Source: Paracoccaceae bacterium (lineage in GTDB: Bacteria > Pseudomonadota > Alphaproteobacteria > Rhodobacterales > Rhodobacteraceae). Taken from it: DNA of 6,927 nucleotides. Below, piece after piece: positions 1 through 5,181 of this stretch. The position numbers were made by a program, and so were the translations under genes. Under the pieces are notes generated by a model. It was given only the letters and a program-made list of their open reading frames with translations, searched no databases and was not told where the DNA came from. The stretch lies in contig JALWJU010000155.1 in assembly GCA_026997055.1 (NCBI GenBank), positions 1 through 6,927 of the forward strand. The letters are read 5' to 3'. Each line of letters begins with the position of its first letter. Position 1 is the stretch's first letter.

Positions 1-1
1 C

Positions 2-892
2 GACCTGCCGCTGCGCATGGCCGAATTCGGCTCGTGCAACCGTTACGAGCCCTCCGGCGCGCTGCACGGGATCATGCGGGTGCGCGGTTTCGTGCAGGAT
101 GACGCGCATATCTTCTGCACCGAGGACCAGATCGAGAGCGAAACCGCGCGCTTCATCGACTTCCTGTCGCAGATCTACCGCGACCTGGGCTTTGACGAAT
201 TCAAGGTGCTGTTCTCCGACCGGCCCGAGACGCGCGCCGGCGCCGACGAGGTCTGGGACAAGTCCGAAAGCGCGCTTCTGGCCGCCACCCGCGCGGCCGG
301 GATCGAGCCGGGGCTGAACCCGGGCGAGGGCGCCTTTTACGGACCCAAGCTCGAATTCGTGCTGACCGACGCGATCGGGCGCGACTGGCAATGCGGCACG
401 CTGCAGGTGGATTTCGTCCTGCCCGAGCGGCTGGATGCCACCTATATCGGCGAGGATGGCGCAAAGCACCGCCCGGTGATGCTGCACCGCGCCACGCTCG
501 GCAGCTTCGAGCGCTTCATCGGCATCCTGATCGAGAGCTTCGCCGGCAAGCTGCCCTTCTGGCTCGCGCCGCGCCAGGTGGTGGTGGCCTCGATCGTGAC
601 CGACGCCAATGGCTGGGCCGAGGAAGTCGCCCGGCGACTGACCGAGGCCGGCATCCGCGCCGAGGCCGACCTGCGCAACGAGAAGATCAATTACAAGGTG
701 CGCGAGCACTCGCTGGCCAAGGTGCCGGTGATCCTCGCCGTGGGCGCGCGCGAGGTCGAAGAAGGCACCGTGACGCTGCGCCGGCTGGGCGAAAAGCAGA
801 CCCGCACCCTGCCGCTCGCCGAGGTGGTGGAAAGCCTCGCCGCCGAGGCCACCCCGCCCGACCTTGCCCGCGCCGGTGCCGGTGCTGCCTGA
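2..892 (+). CDS. thrS: Threonyl-tRNA synthetase, C-terminal part (5' end outside window)
   Basis: This is a cytoplasmic class II aminoacyl-tRNA synthetase that charges tRNA-Thr with threonine. The reading frame is open from base 2, so the gene starts before the window; 296 residues are present. Fragment residues 1-30 hold the motif 2 region ([12 protein letters not shown], then [11 protein letters not shown]). Next come DDAHIFC (33-39), with a His expected to bind the active-site zinc, [10 protein letters not shown] (129-138), and [13 protein letters not shown] (160-172), which holds a further zinc-ligand His and the motif 3 Arg. From about residue 186 (FWLAPRQV) to the end lies the anticodon-binding domain, with [19 protein letters not shown] characteristic of class IIa enzymes. 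The TGS, editing and early catalytic parts, including the first zinc ligand Cys, lie upstream. The end carries a short Ala/Gly tail. The gene looks intact. It converges on the minus-strand gene at 1001-1387. Confidence 0.98.
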   Translation, partial: DLPLRMAEFGSCNRYEPSGALHGIMRVRGFVQDDAHIFCTEDQIESETARFIDFLSQIYRDLGFDEFKVLFSDRPETRAGADEVWDKSESALLAATRAAGIEPGLNPGEGAFYGPKLEFVLTDAIGRDWQCGTLQVDFVLPERLDATYIGEDGAKHRPVMLHRATLGSFERFIGILIESFAGKLPFWLAPRQVVVASIVTDANGWAEEVARRLTEAGIRAEADLRNEKINYKVREHSLAKVPVILAVGAREVEEGTVTLRRLGEKQTRTLPLAEVVESLAAEATPPDLARAGAGAA

Positions 893-913
893 TCCCTGCC
901 GCCCGGCCAGTCA

Positions 914-950
914 GACAGAAGCCCCGCCCGGTCTGTCGCCGGACGGGGCT
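914..950 (+). terminator. GC-rich hairpin between convergent genes
   Basis: The arms AGCCCCG (920-926) and CGGGGCT (944-950) pair perfectly. After one mismatch, CCGG (928-931) pairs with CCGG (939-942). A competing stem, GACAGA (914-919) with TCTGTC (932-937), is also possible. There is no clear T-run on either side, so a factor-independent terminator is only a moderate guess. The position, 28 bases after the thrS stop and between two convergent genes, fits a bidirectional terminator. Confidence 0.5.
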
Positions 951-1000
951 GATTGCGATTCGTCAGGCATGTGCCCGTATTGCCGCGCAATGTCGCCGGC

Positions 1001-1387
1001 TCACCACTCGATGGTGATCTTTTCCAGGCCGTCGGCGTAGATCACACCGATGCCTCCCGTCCCCTTGGGCATGCGCACCCTGCATTCCTTCTTGTCAGAG
1101 GTCGGTTCAGTCCCTTCGGGGCATTTGTTACCATCGAGATCGCAATAACAGAAACCGCCACCAGAAGATCTGTTGCAATTGCTGGGGCAATTCTTGGTGG
1201 CATCCGAAGCATAAGTCATGCCTATGTCAGGCTTGATCCCCATGTCCTGCAGGCGTTTGAAGATATCCGATCGCAAGGGCTTGGAAAGCTGACTGAGCGG
1301 GATGGGTTTCATCCGCTCCCCGGCGGCGGCAGGCATCGAGGCGGCTGCCAGTACCAGTGAAATCACCATGAGAATTCGTGCAATCAT
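1001..1387 (-). CDS. Small secreted six-cysteine protein, function unknown
   Basis: I do not recognise the family. The start at 1387 is chosen because GGAGG lies 9 bases upstream and the protein then begins with a clean Sec signal peptide (MIARILMVISLVLAAASMPA, cut probably after AAA at residue 22). A longer open frame back to 1498 would bury that signal. The mature protein has about 106 residues. Residues 26-54 are basic and probably helical (SQLSKPLRSDIFKRLQDMG). A compact cysteine-rich stretch follows, with Cys at 67, 71, 80, 82, 89 and 102, including the pair CYC. The spacing suggests three disulfides or a metal site in the periplasm or outside the cell. The C-terminus reads GVIYADGLEKITIEW. 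GC is low for this window (about 50% over 1141-1260), suggesting later acquisition or relaxed selection. It diverges from the bufferin operon, so a shared role in metal or envelope stress is possible but unproven. Confidence 0.8.
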   Translation of the reverse strand: MIARILMVISLVLAAASMPAAAGERMKPIPLSQLSKPLRSDIFKRLQDMGIKPDIGMTYASDATKNCPSNCNRSSGGGFCYCDLDGNKCPEGTEPTSDKKECRVRMPKGTGGIGVIYADGLEKITIEW

Positions 1388-1445
1388 CCTGCGTTCCTCC
1401 AAAATGTCAAATGACGATAATCCCGGGCGTTCCGGGCTTGCCAGA

Positions 1446-1467
1446 GCACGTCCGAGGCACGTCCGGG
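1446..1467. repeat. 11-bp tandem direct repeat upstream of the six-Cys gene
   Basis: GCACGTCCGAG (1446-1456) is followed directly by GCACGTCCGGG (1457-1467), 10 of 11 bases identical. The period of 11 bp is close to one helical turn, which suits side-by-side binding of a regulator. It lies about 60-80 bp upstream of the minus-strand start at 1387. It may also be chance in GC-rich DNA. Confidence 0.4.
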
Positions 1468-1595
1468 GCGTTTCAGCGCCCAGACCGTACCAACCCATCC
1501 GTCCGGTAAACAGTCAGGAAATCCCTACCTGCGCCCTGTGGATCGGCAGGCATTTTCCATTTTTCAGCATCATATACCGGCCCTCACCTTCCATC

Positions 1596-1620
1596 ACAGG
1601 AGCGTCATACACGCTCCTGT
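1596..1620. promoter_or_regulatory. Perfect 10-bp inverted repeat, candidate operator
   Basis: ACAGGAGCGT (1596-1605) and ACGCTCCTGT (1611-1620) are exact reverse complements around a 5-base spacer (CATAC). The site lies in the 314-bp region between two divergent genes, so there is no upstream gene for it to terminate, and no T-run follows on either strand. An operator for a dimeric regulator, or a hairpin in a long bufA leader, are the two readings. I could not place a convincing sigma70 or ECF-type promoter pair in 1388-1701. A TGTTACC element at 1629-1635 resembles an ECF -35 but lacks a matching -10 at normal spacing. Confidence 0.55.
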
Positions 1621-1656
1621 TAGTGGAATGTTACCCGCGCCCTCGCTAGCACTCCC

Positions 1657-1674
1657 CCATCGCTTGCGCGATGG
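1657..1674 (+). promoter_or_regulatory. Leader hairpin upstream of bufA
   Basis: CCATCGC (1657-1663) pairs perfectly with GCGATGG (1668-1674) around the tetraloop TTGC. It ends 27 bases before the bufA start and just before its Shine-Dalgarno site. Flanking GGAATG (1625-1630) and CATTCC (1677-1682) are also complementary and could enclose it. It may stabilise the transcript or affect ribosome access. No promoter is proven upstream. Confidence 0.45.
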
Positions 1675-1701
1675 ACCATTCCGGACGTGAAAGGAAATCA
1701 C

Positions 1702-2007
1702 ATGTCGTACCACACCAAGACCCTCGCCGTCGCCGGCGCCGTTGCCGCCGCCGTTTCCCTCGGGACCACCGCCGCCACTGCCGGCAGCCATATGGAGAAG
1801 TGCTATGGCGTCGCACTGGCCGGGGAGAACGACTGCAAGGCCGGGCCCGGTACCACCTGCGCCGGTTCCTCCACCGTCGATTACCAGGGCAATGCCTTCA
1901 AGGCCGTACCTGCCGGTACCTGCGAGACCATGGAACTGCCGCCCATGTCCGACGGCACGCCCCGTATGGGCAGCCTCGAGCCTCTGGAGCGCGATCTGCC
2001 CGGCTGA
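1702..2007 (+). CDS. bufA: Bufferin precursor, DUF2282 family
   Basis: This is a small exported peptide of 101 residues, the substrate of the two proteins encoded next. Bufferins are periplasmic peptides whose cysteines are turned into thiooxazole heterocycles and which buffer copper. A Sec signal peptide covers residues 1-27 (hydrophobic stretch about 8-27, ATA cleavage motif before GSH). The mature part has the DUF2282 pattern with four cysteines at 34, 45, 53 and 74: [39 protein letters not shown] 27-residue tail without cysteine follows, ending [12 protein letters not shown]. The ATG at 1702 is preferred over an in-frame GTG at 1687 because AAGGA (1691-1695) sits six bases before it. The gene heads a four-gene operon and is followed by a tandem repeat and a hairpin, which may favour its expression over the enzymes. 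Which cysteines are modified cannot be read from the sequence. Confidence 0.93.
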   Translation: MSYHTKTLAVAGAVAAAVSLGTTAATAGSHMEKCYGVALAGENDCKAGPGTTCAGSSTVDYQGNAFKAVPAGTCETMELPPMSDGTPRMGSLEPLERDLPG

Positions 2008-2033
2008 TCCCCCCGGCTGATCCCCCCGGCTGA
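2001..2033 (+). repeat. 13-bp tandem repeat spanning the bufA stop codon
   Basis: The unit CGGCTGATCCCCC occurs at 2001-2013 and exactly again at 2014-2026. A third, partial copy begins CGGCTGA at 2027. Each copy contains TGA (2005, 2018, 2031). Because 13 is not a multiple of three, these stops fall in all three frames. The array probably arose by replication slippage. Confidence 0.85.
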
Positions 2034-2036
2034 CAC

Positions 2037-2063
2037 CTCCCGGCCGCATCTGCCGGCCGGGAG
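2037..2063 (+). promoter_or_regulatory. Strong intercistronic hairpin between bufA and bufB
   Basis: CTCCCGGCCG (2037-2046) pairs with CGGCCGGGAG (2054-2063), ten base pairs around a 7-base loop. No T-run follows; the bufB Shine-Dalgarno site (GAGGA, 2069-2073) comes six bases later. This fits an mRNA-stabilising or partly terminating element that lets more precursor than enzyme be made. A full terminator is unlikely since bufB has no room for its own promoter. Confidence 0.6.
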
Positions 2064-2079
2064 AATACGAGGAATCCCG

Positions 2080-2940
2080 ATGCCCGACGCCGCGCACAGG
2101 TCCGACTTCACCCTGCCAATCGCCGCGGGGGTCGGCTACAAGCCCCGGCACTTTGCCGCGATCATGGCGGATCCCGGCAGAGTCGGCTTTCTGGAGATCC
2201 ATGCCGAGAATTACATGGGCGAAGGCGGGCGCATGGTCGCCCAGCTCGGCCACCTCGCCGAGCGCCTGCCGATTTCGCTGCACGGGGTCGGGCTTTCGAT
2301 CGGCGGCGAGGGGCGGCTTGACCAGGACCACCTCGCCCGCCTCGCCCGGCTCAATGCCTGGCTCAGGCCCGCCGCCTTTTCCGAACACCTCGCCTGGTCC
2401 ACCCATGAAGGCGCCTATCTGAACGACCTCCTGCCGCTGCCCTATACCAATGCCACCTTGCAGCGCGTCGCCGACCATATCGACGAGGTGCAGGAGGCGC
2501 TCGGCCGGCGCATGATGCTGGAAAACCCCTCTACCTATCTCGCCTTTGCCGAAAGCACATGGGCCGAGCCCGATTTCCTGCGCGAAATCGCCCGGCGCAC
2601 CGGCTGCGCCCTGCTGCTGGACGTGAACAATGTCTTCGTCTCCGCCACCAATCTCGACTTCGCCCCGCAGGGCTATATCGACGCCTTTCCCCTCGATCTG
2701 GTGCGCGAAATCCACCTGGGAGGGCACGCCGAAGACGTGGACGAGCACGGCCGCCCGCTGCTGATCGACGACCACGGCCACAAGGTCACCGGCGCGGTCT
2801 GGGCGCTCTACGACTACACCATCGCCCGCGCCGGCCCGCGCCCGACCCTGATCGAATGGGATGCCGACGTGCCCGAATGGCCGGTGCTGGAGAGCGAGGC
2901 CGCGCGCGCCGCGCGAAGCCTGCGGGAGGCGGGCGCATGA
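2080..2940 (+). CDS. bufB: BufB, DUF692 multinuclear non-heme iron oxidase (MNIO)
   Basis: This is a cytoplasmic TIM-barrel enzyme of the MNIO family, relatives of MbnB of methanobactin synthesis. With its partner it oxidises cysteines of a precursor peptide, here most likely BufA. At 286 residues it is full length. Family motifs appear in order: FLEIHAENYM (37-46), SLHGVGLSIG (66-75), FSEHLAW (100-106), MLENPSTYL (146-154), LLLDVNNVFVSA (178-189), EIHLGGHAED (210-219), LIDDHGHKV (228-236) and LIEWDADVP (257-265). The conserved His, Glu, Asp and Asn in these (such as H68, H103, E148, D181, N184, H212, D231, H234, E259) include the expected iron ligands; exact assignment needs a structure alignment. 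Nothing is missing. The start has GAGGA six bases upstream. Its stop overlaps the bufC start by four bases (ATGA), indicating coupled translation and a fixed ratio with BufC. Confidence 0.97.
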   Translation: MPDAAHRSDFTLPIAAGVGYKPRHFAAIMADPGRVGFLEIHAENYMGEGGRMVAQLGHLAERLPISLHGVGLSIGGEGRLDQDHLARLARLNAWLRPAAFSEHLAWSTHEGAYLNDLLPLPYTNATLQRVADHIDEVQEALGRRMMLENPSTYLAFAESTWAEPDFLREIARRTGCALLLDVNNVFVSATNLDFAPQGYIDAFPLDLVREIHLGGHAEDVDEHGRPLLIDDHGHKVTGAVWALYDYTIARAGPRPTLIEWDADVPEWPVLESEAARAARSLREAGA

Positions 2941-3722
2941 GCGTGGACCAGACCGCCTTTCGCGCCGCGCTGCTGGACCCGGAAGCCCCGGTGCCCGCAG
3001 GCCTCGTGGACGCAGCCGGCGCTCCGGCGGGCAAGCGCTTCGACGTTTACCGCAACAATGTCGCCGTCAGCCTGACCGAGGCGCTGGAAGTCGCCTTTCC
3101 GGTGGTGCGCAAGCTGGTGGGAGACGACTTCTTCAAGGCCATGGCCGGGGTTTTCCTGCGCCGGCACCCGCCCACAAGCCCGATCCTCGCCCTCTACGGC
3201 GCCGATTTCCCGCGCTTCCTGCGCGGCTTCAAGCCCGCCGCCAGCCTCGGCTACCTGCCTGACGTGGCCCGGCTGGAGCAGGCGCTCCGCGAGAGCTTCC
3301 ACGCCGCCGATGCCGCGCCCGCCGATGCCGCCCGGCTGCAAGCGCTGGCACCGGATGCGCTGATGCGGGCGCGCCTAACCCTCGCGCCCAGCCTGCGGGT
3401 GATCCGCTCGCCCTGGCCGATCCATGGCATCTGGACCTTCAACACCACCGAAGGTGCCCTCCAGCCGCCGGGCGAGGCCCAGGACGTGCTCATCACCCGC
3501 ACCGATTACGACCCGCACCCGCATCTTCTGCCCCCCGGCGGGGCCGATTTCGTCGAGGCGCTTCTGAAGGGCGACAGCTTCGGCGCCGCTCTCGGCAGGG
3601 CCGGGGCGGTGGCGCGCGATTTCGACCTGACCGCGACGCTGGGCCTCTTGATCGGCGGCGAAGCGATCACCGATATTCACACAGACGAGGCCCCCGATGA
3701 CCCGCTTTCTGCGACTGCATGA
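2937..3722 (+). CDS. bufC: BufC, DUF2063 partner protein of the MNIO
   Basis: This 261-residue protein is the usual partner of DUF692 enzymes and is thought to bind the precursor peptide and present it to the oxidase. The DUF2063 N-terminal domain covers roughly residues 6-97, with the hallmark stretch RFDVYRNNVAVSLTEALEVA (34-53), FPVVRKLVGDDFF (54-66) and FLRRHPPTSPILALYGADFP (73-92). The rest (about 100-261) is the C-terminal domain seen in BufC/HvfC proteins, with SPWPIHGIW near 158-166 and LGLLIGGEAI near 235-244. It has no signal peptide or membrane segment, so it is cytoplasmic like BufB. The start at 2937 overlaps the bufB stop (ATGA); a longer open frame running back to 2559 is only bufB read in another frame. 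The 3' end overlaps the next gene by 26 bases. Confidence 0.95.
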   Translation: MSVDQTAFRAALLDPEAPVPAGLVDAAGAPAGKRFDVYRNNVAVSLTEALEVAFPVVRKLVGDDFFKAMAGVFLRRHPPTSPILALYGADFPRFLRGFKPAASLGYLPDVARLEQALRESFHAADAAPADAARLQALAPDALMRARLTLAPSLRVIRSPWPIHGIWTFNTTEGALQPPGEAQDVLITRTDYDPHPHLLPPGGADFVEALLKGDSFGAALGRAGAVARDFDLTATLGLLIGGEAITDIHTDEAPDDPLSATA

Positions 3723-4251
3723 CGCCGTATTCTCCCGCCTTGAGGCGCGCGCCGCCTGCGCCCTGCCGACGCTTGCGCGCCTTGCCTTCGCCGCCGTGCT
3801 GCTGGTCTATTTCCTCAACTCGGCCCTGACCAAGATCGGCGACGGCTGGCTCGGCCTCTTCAGACCGGCCGCCGGCGCCTATTTCCAGATCTTCCCCCGG
3901 GCGATCGAGGCCGCCGGCTACGATATCGGCGCGCTGGGCGTCTGGCATTACCTGGTGGTGCTTGCCGGGACCTGGGCCGAATTTCTCCTGCCCGTCGCCA
4001 TCGTGCTCGGGCTTTTCACTCGCCTTGCCGCGCTGGGCATGATCGGCTTCATCGCGGTGCAGAGCCTGACCGACCTTTACGGTCACATGCTGATCGACGA
4101 GCCCGGGGCGGTCGGGCGCTGGTTCGACGCCGCCCCGGACAGCGTGATCCTGGACCAGCGCCTGCTGTGGATCTTCCCGCTGCTGGTGCTGGTTTTCAAG
4201 GGTGCCGGGCCGCTGTCGCTCGACCGCTTCCTGCGGCGGCGCAGGCCCTGA
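3697..4251 (+). CDS. DoxX-like four-helix membrane protein of the bufferin operon
   Basis: This is an inner-membrane protein of 184 residues in the DoxX/DoxD-like family, often the last gene of DUF2282-DUF692-DUF2063 operons. Its exact role is not settled; a redox or quinone-linked role in peptide maturation or copper stress is inferred. Four membrane segments are visible, at about 25-44, 83-106, 109-127 and 155-170. Between helices 1 and 2 is the family-like stretch NSALTKIGDGWLGLFRPAAG, and helix 2 carries GTWAEFLLPVAIVLG. A loop of about 27 residues (LYGHMLIDEPGAVGRW and following) precedes the last helix. The C-terminus is basic (FLRRRRP), expected inside the cell. The start lies within bufC with ACGAGG (3685-3690) six bases upstream, so it is translated in overlap with bufC. 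The operon appears to end here. Confidence 0.92.
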   Translation: MTRFLRLHDAVFSRLEARAACALPTLARLAFAAVLLVYFLNSALTKIGDGWLGLFRPAAGAYFQIFPRAIEAAGYDIGALGVWHYLVVLAGTWAEFLLPVAIVLGLFTRLAALGMIGFIAVQSLTDLYGHMLIDEPGAVGRWFDAAPDSVILDQRLLWIFPLLVLVFKGAGPLSLDRFLRRRRP

Positions 4252-4254
4252 AAG

Positions 4255-4294
4255 GGCGCGGGCAGCGGCCCGCCTGCGCGCCAAACCGTGGCGC
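4255..4294 (+). terminator. Overlapping hairpins after the bufferin operon, weak terminator candidate
   Basis: GGCGCG (4255-4260) pairs with CGCGCC (4277-4282). A second stem, GCGCCA (4278-4283) with TGGCGC (4289-4294), uses some of the same bases, so the two are mutually exclusive. The structures start four bases after the last stop codon. No T-run follows directly; the nearest (GATTTTT) is 17 bases later. A Rho-dependent end or weak terminator is plausible. Confidence 0.35.
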
Positions 4295-4353
4295 ATATCC
4301 CGCTCCTCTTGATTTTTCGCCCGTTTCGCCGCAGGCTGACAGGGTGAACAAGG

Positions 4354-4491
4354 CCAGACTGCACGACCGCCTCGCACCTTCGGGCTACCCGTGGGACCAA
4401 GGGGGCAGCCGCTGACAAGACCGGCTGCACACCCCGCCGGCCCTGCCGCGCGGGTCACCGACGACAGAGCGACGACGAAGAGGAGGACGGC
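4354..4491 (+). promoter_or_regulatory. Long structured leader of the first cold-shock gene
   Basis: The 240 bases between the bufferin operon and the cold-shock gene contain no credible gene. They hold CCAGACTGCACGACC (4354-4368), repeated in the second cold-shock leader. A perfect 7-bp stem, GCAGCCG (4405-4411) with CGGCTGC (4422-4428), follows, then a GC-rich stretch and the ideal ribosome site AGGAGG (4481-4486) five bases before the ATG. A long folded leader is typical of cspA-type mRNAs. TTGATT at 4309-4314 could be a -35 box, but no good -10 is seen. Confidence 0.5.
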
Positions 4492-4704
4492 ATGGCCAGA
4501 GGCACCGTCAAATGGTTCAACACCACCAAGGGTTATGGTTTCATCGAGCCGGAAGCGGGCGGAAAGGACGTTTTCGTGCATATTTCCGCCGTCGAGCGCG
4601 CGGGCCTTACGGGGCTCGCCGACAACCAGAAGATCGAATACGAGATGATCGACGGCCGCGACGGGCGCCAGTCCGCCGGCGAGCTGAAACTGATCGACGA
4701 ATAG
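4492..4704 (+). CDS. Cold-shock domain protein, first copy
   Basis: This 70-residue protein is a single OB-fold cold-shock domain that binds single-stranded RNA and DNA in the cytoplasm and acts as an RNA chaperone. RNP1 (KGYGFIEP, 13-20) and RNP2 (VFVHISAV, 27-34) are intact, with the aromatic binding residues W8, F9, Y15, F17, F28 and H30 present. The length is normal for the family. The start is fixed by AGGAGG five bases upstream and the MARGTVKWFN opening. It shares 59 of 69 aligned residues with the copy at 4873-5082, so the pair is a recent tandem duplication. It differs in Tyr15 for Phe and in a more charged end (ELKLIDE). Cold induction is not certain, since many bacteria have constitutive or stress-induced members. 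Confidence 0.96.
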   Translation: MARGTVKWFNTTKGYGFIEPEAGGKDVFVHISAVERAGLTGLADNQKIEYEMIDGRDGRQSAGELKLIDE

Positions 4705-4721
4705 GCGTCGGGAAAAAAGTC

Positions 4722-4750
4722 CTTGCAATCCGCGCCGCCAGCCCCCATGT
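4722..4750 (+). promoter_or_regulatory. Candidate RpoH (sigma32-type) promoter for the second cold-shock gene
   Basis: CTTGCAA (4722-4728), a 14-base spacer, then CCCCATGT (4743-4750) matches the heat-shock sigma consensus CTTGAAA / CCCCATNT in all but one base of the -35 box, with correct spacing. An A-rich stretch (4713-4718) lies just upstream. Transcription would start near 4757, giving a leader of about 115 bases. Confidence 0.6.
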
Positions 4751-4812
4751 GGGGCGGGTACGACAGATCTACTCTACCTCCCGTCTTCTGTTACAGCAGT
4801 CGGACCACGAGA

Positions 4813-4872
4813 CCAGACTGCGCGACCAGGCCGCCGCATCCCGCGGGCGGCACCATGACAGGAGATACGGAT
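4813..4872 (+). promoter_or_regulatory. Leader of the second cold-shock gene with shared 15-base element
   Basis: CCAGACTGCGCGACC (4813-4827) matches the element at 4354-4368 in the first leader at 14 of 15 bases. A stem GCCGCC (4830-4835) with GGCGGC (4846-4851) lies between it and the ribosome site GGAGA (4861-4865). The element sits 60 bases before this start but 138 before the first gene's start, so the leaders have diverged in length. Confidence 0.5.
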
Positions 4873-5082
4873 ATGGCCACTGGCACCGTAAAATGGTTCA
4901 ACACTACCAAGGGTTTCGGCTTCATCGAGCCTGACGCGGGCGGAAAGGACGTGTTCGTCCACATTTCCGCCGTCGAGCGCGCGGGCCTGACCGGGCTTGC
5001 CGATAACCAGAAGGTCGAATACGAGCTCGAAAGCGGCCGCGACGGACGCCAGTCCGCCGGCAGCCTCGCGCTGGTGGATTGA
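4873..5082 (+). CDS. Cold-shock domain protein, second copy
   Basis: This 69-residue cold-shock domain protein acts as a nucleic acid chaperone. RNP1 (KGFGFIEP, 13-20) and RNP2 (VFVHISAV, 27-34) are intact. The start at 4873 has GGAGA eight bases upstream and gives the standard MATGTVKWFN beginning; an in-frame extension to 4723 is leader sequence. It is 59/69 identical to the first copy, with changes concentrated at residues 48-54 and 64-68. The neighbouring first copy has no clear terminator, so read-through is possible, but this gene also seems to have its own RpoH-like promoter, suggesting that the two copies respond to different stresses. An intrinsic terminator follows 42 bases after the stop. 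Confidence 0.96.
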   Translation: MATGTVKWFNTTKGFGFIEPDAGGKDVFVHISAVERAGLTGLADNQKVEYELESGRDGRQSAGSLALVD

Positions 5083-5094
5083 GCCTCGACCGGC

Positions 5095-5113
5095 GCCGGG
5101 CAGAGCGCCCGGC
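5095..5113 (+). other. Small GC hairpin after the second cold-shock gene
   Basis: GCCGGGC (5095-5101) pairs with GCCCGGC (5107-5113) around a 5-base loop, just before the main terminator. No T-run follows, so alone it is unlikely to stop transcription; it may help protect the 3' end. Confidence 0.45.
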
Positions 5114-5124
5114 CTGAAAATGCG

Positions 5125-5153
5125 AAACCCCGCGGCAGGCGTCGCGGGGTTTT
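5125..5153 (+). terminator. Intrinsic terminator of the cold-shock genes, possibly bidirectional
   Basis: AAACCCCGCG (5125-5134) and CGCGGGGTTT (5143-5152) form a perfect 10-bp stem around an 8-base loop, ending in TTTT. It lies between the convergent cold-shock and HPF-like genes. On the minus strand the stem also ends in T residues and is followed by CGCATTTT, so it may serve both. Confidence 0.85.
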
Positions 5154-5181
5154 GCCTGTTTGGGGTCTTGGGTTTCGCAGC

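Noticed and set aside
1388..1445. ECF-type promoter (GGAAC and CGTC boxes) upstream of the six-Cys gene on the minus strand
   Set aside because: The two boxes are only 12 bases apart, shorter than the 15-17 expected; no other pair is convincing.
1594..2781. Long minus-strand open frame (395 codons) opposite bufA and bufB
   Set aside because: It is a mirror of GC-rich coding sequence: low-complexity Gly/Ala/Gln/Val composition, no recognisable motifs, and it lies opposite well-supported genes.
3667..4728. Minus-strand open frame (353 codons) opposite the DoxX-like gene and first cold-shock gene
   Set aside because: No ribosome site or domain pattern; its content is explained by the reverse strand of two clear genes and a non-coding leader.
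4741..4755. GCCCC/GGGGC hairpin as a terminator of the first cold-shock gene
   Set aside because: Only 5 bp, no T-run after it, and it coincides with the -10 of the RpoH-like promoter, which explains the sequence better.
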